Of a DNA stretch of 5,976 nucleotides, positions 5,741 to 5,976 are shown in pieces. The stretch is from an uncultured Lachnospiraceae bacterium (GTDB lineage: Bacteria; Bacillota; Clostridia; Lachnospirales; Lachnospiraceae). Position 1 is the stretch's first letter; each line of letters starts with the position of its first letter. The notes beneath the pieces are model-generated. The model had not been told where the DNA came from and did no database searches. It was given only the letters and a program-made list of their open reading frames with translations. The position numbers were made by a program, and so were the translations under genes. The stretch covers positions 1-5,976 of the forward strand of contig CADCQV010000345.1 of assembly GCA_902803625.1 (NCBI GenBank). The letters run 5' to 3'.

Positions 5741-5860
5741 CCCTTGATCATTCTATGGTTTTAGGTATGAATACCATAGCTTTTGCGGATGACGTTGCAG
5801 AGGTGGCAGCAACAGAGGAGACCGCTGAGGTAGCGAGCGCTAACGGACCCTTGGATCATT
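5741..5860 (+). repeat. Near-identical 12/13-bp direct repeats bracketing the signal-peptide-like piece
   Basis: CCCTTGATCATT (5741-5752) and CCCTTGGATCATT (5848-5860) differ by one inserted G and are 107 bases apart. Both read Pro-Leu-Asp-His in the same open frame. They enclose exactly the segment that looks like a secretion-signal junction, as if it had been inserted or recombined at a short homology. Confidence 0.6.
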
Positions 5861-5976
5861 TTGACTCTACTACCGGTTTTGGCTTCGACAAGTGCGTTTT
5901 GCGGCCTCTGCCGGACAAAAATGCGGCAACGAGTGGACGCGGTGCGGATTCACACCGGACATCGAGCGGCGATCAC
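5755..5976 (+). CDS. Possible partial ORF or gene remnant with signal-peptide-like start (open at right edge)
   Basis: An open frame runs from a stop at 5716-5718 to the window end. Candidate starts are ATG 5755 and ATG 5767; neither has a good ribosome binding site. The first 31 codons give MVLGMNTIAFADDVAEVAAT followed by EETAEVASANG. The piece VLGMNTIAFA-DD resembles the last part and cleavage site of a secretion signal peptide followed by an acidic mature region, but the expected basic N terminus and most of the hydrophobic core are absent. Upstream codons in frame (RHWVCSLPLDHS) do not supply them. After about 5848 the reading becomes GPLDHFDSTTGFGFDKC and then Arg/Ser/Pro-rich, GC-rich sequence open in all three forward frames, so the coding signal is weak there. 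It may be a fused or decayed gene, or no gene. Confidence 0.3.
   Translation, partial: MVLGMNTIAFADDVAEVAATEETAEVASANGPLDHFDSTTGFGFDKCVLRPLPDKNAATSGRGADSHRTSSGDH

Noticed and set aside
5865..5976. tmRNA-like or other catalytic RNA start suggested by GGCTTCGACA.
   Set aside because: The conserved tmRNA 5' end and tRNA-like partner sequences are not present in the visible part; the similarity is only a few bases.

Overview
The window looks like a chromosomal piece of an anaerobic Firmicute of the clostridial lineage, most probably Lachnospiraceae-like. This rests on four things: the NAD-linked class 1B dihydroorotate dehydrogenase pair (PyrK/PyrD), a clostridial 2[4Fe-4S] ferredoxin, strong AGGAGG-type ribosome binding sites, and the sequence style of the phosphohexomutase and of the small DGYWGVKQTSDR protein. 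The lineage is inferred from family resemblance, not from any search.

Bases 1-5118 read as one tightly packed rightward gene cluster: the 3' end of dihydroorotase (pyrC), a PlsC-type acyltransferase, a phosphoglucomutase/phosphomannomutase, a 192-nt leader-like gap, a conserved protein of unknown function, pyrK and pyrD. Junctions at 334, 3407-3410 and 4198-4201 overlap by 1 to 4 bases, which suggests translational coupling. PyrC makes dihydroorotate, and the PyrK-PyrD complex oxidises it to orotate with NAD+. The acyltransferase (phosphatidic acid synthesis) and the mutase (hexose-1-phosphate for nucleotide sugars) are passengers in this pyrimidine cluster.

The most important anomaly is that pyrK carries an in-frame TAA at codon 56 (3572-3574), with perfect family homology continuing in the same frame on both sides. 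This is a clean nonsense change, not a frameshift, so the gene is broken here or the base is a sequencing error.

A separate transcription unit follows: a good sigma-A-type promoter (5151-5179), a strong ribosome binding site, a 56-residue ferredoxin (5220-5390) and a strong GAAA-tetraloop terminator (5476-5501).

Bases 5502-5976 hold no confident gene. They contain a perfect hairpin, a dispersed-repeat-like element built on TGTCATCCTGAGCG with an imperfect inverted arm (5613-5708), and a patchwork tail. In the tail, a piece resembling the end of a secretion signal peptide plus an acidic mature start (5755-5847) is bracketed by near-identical 12-13 bp direct repeats and runs into a GC-rich stretch open in all three forward frames to the window edge. 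I see no defence system, CRISPR array, transposase, tRNA or rRNA. The places most worth following are the pyrK nonsense codon, the unknown coupled protein and the rearranged-looking right end.
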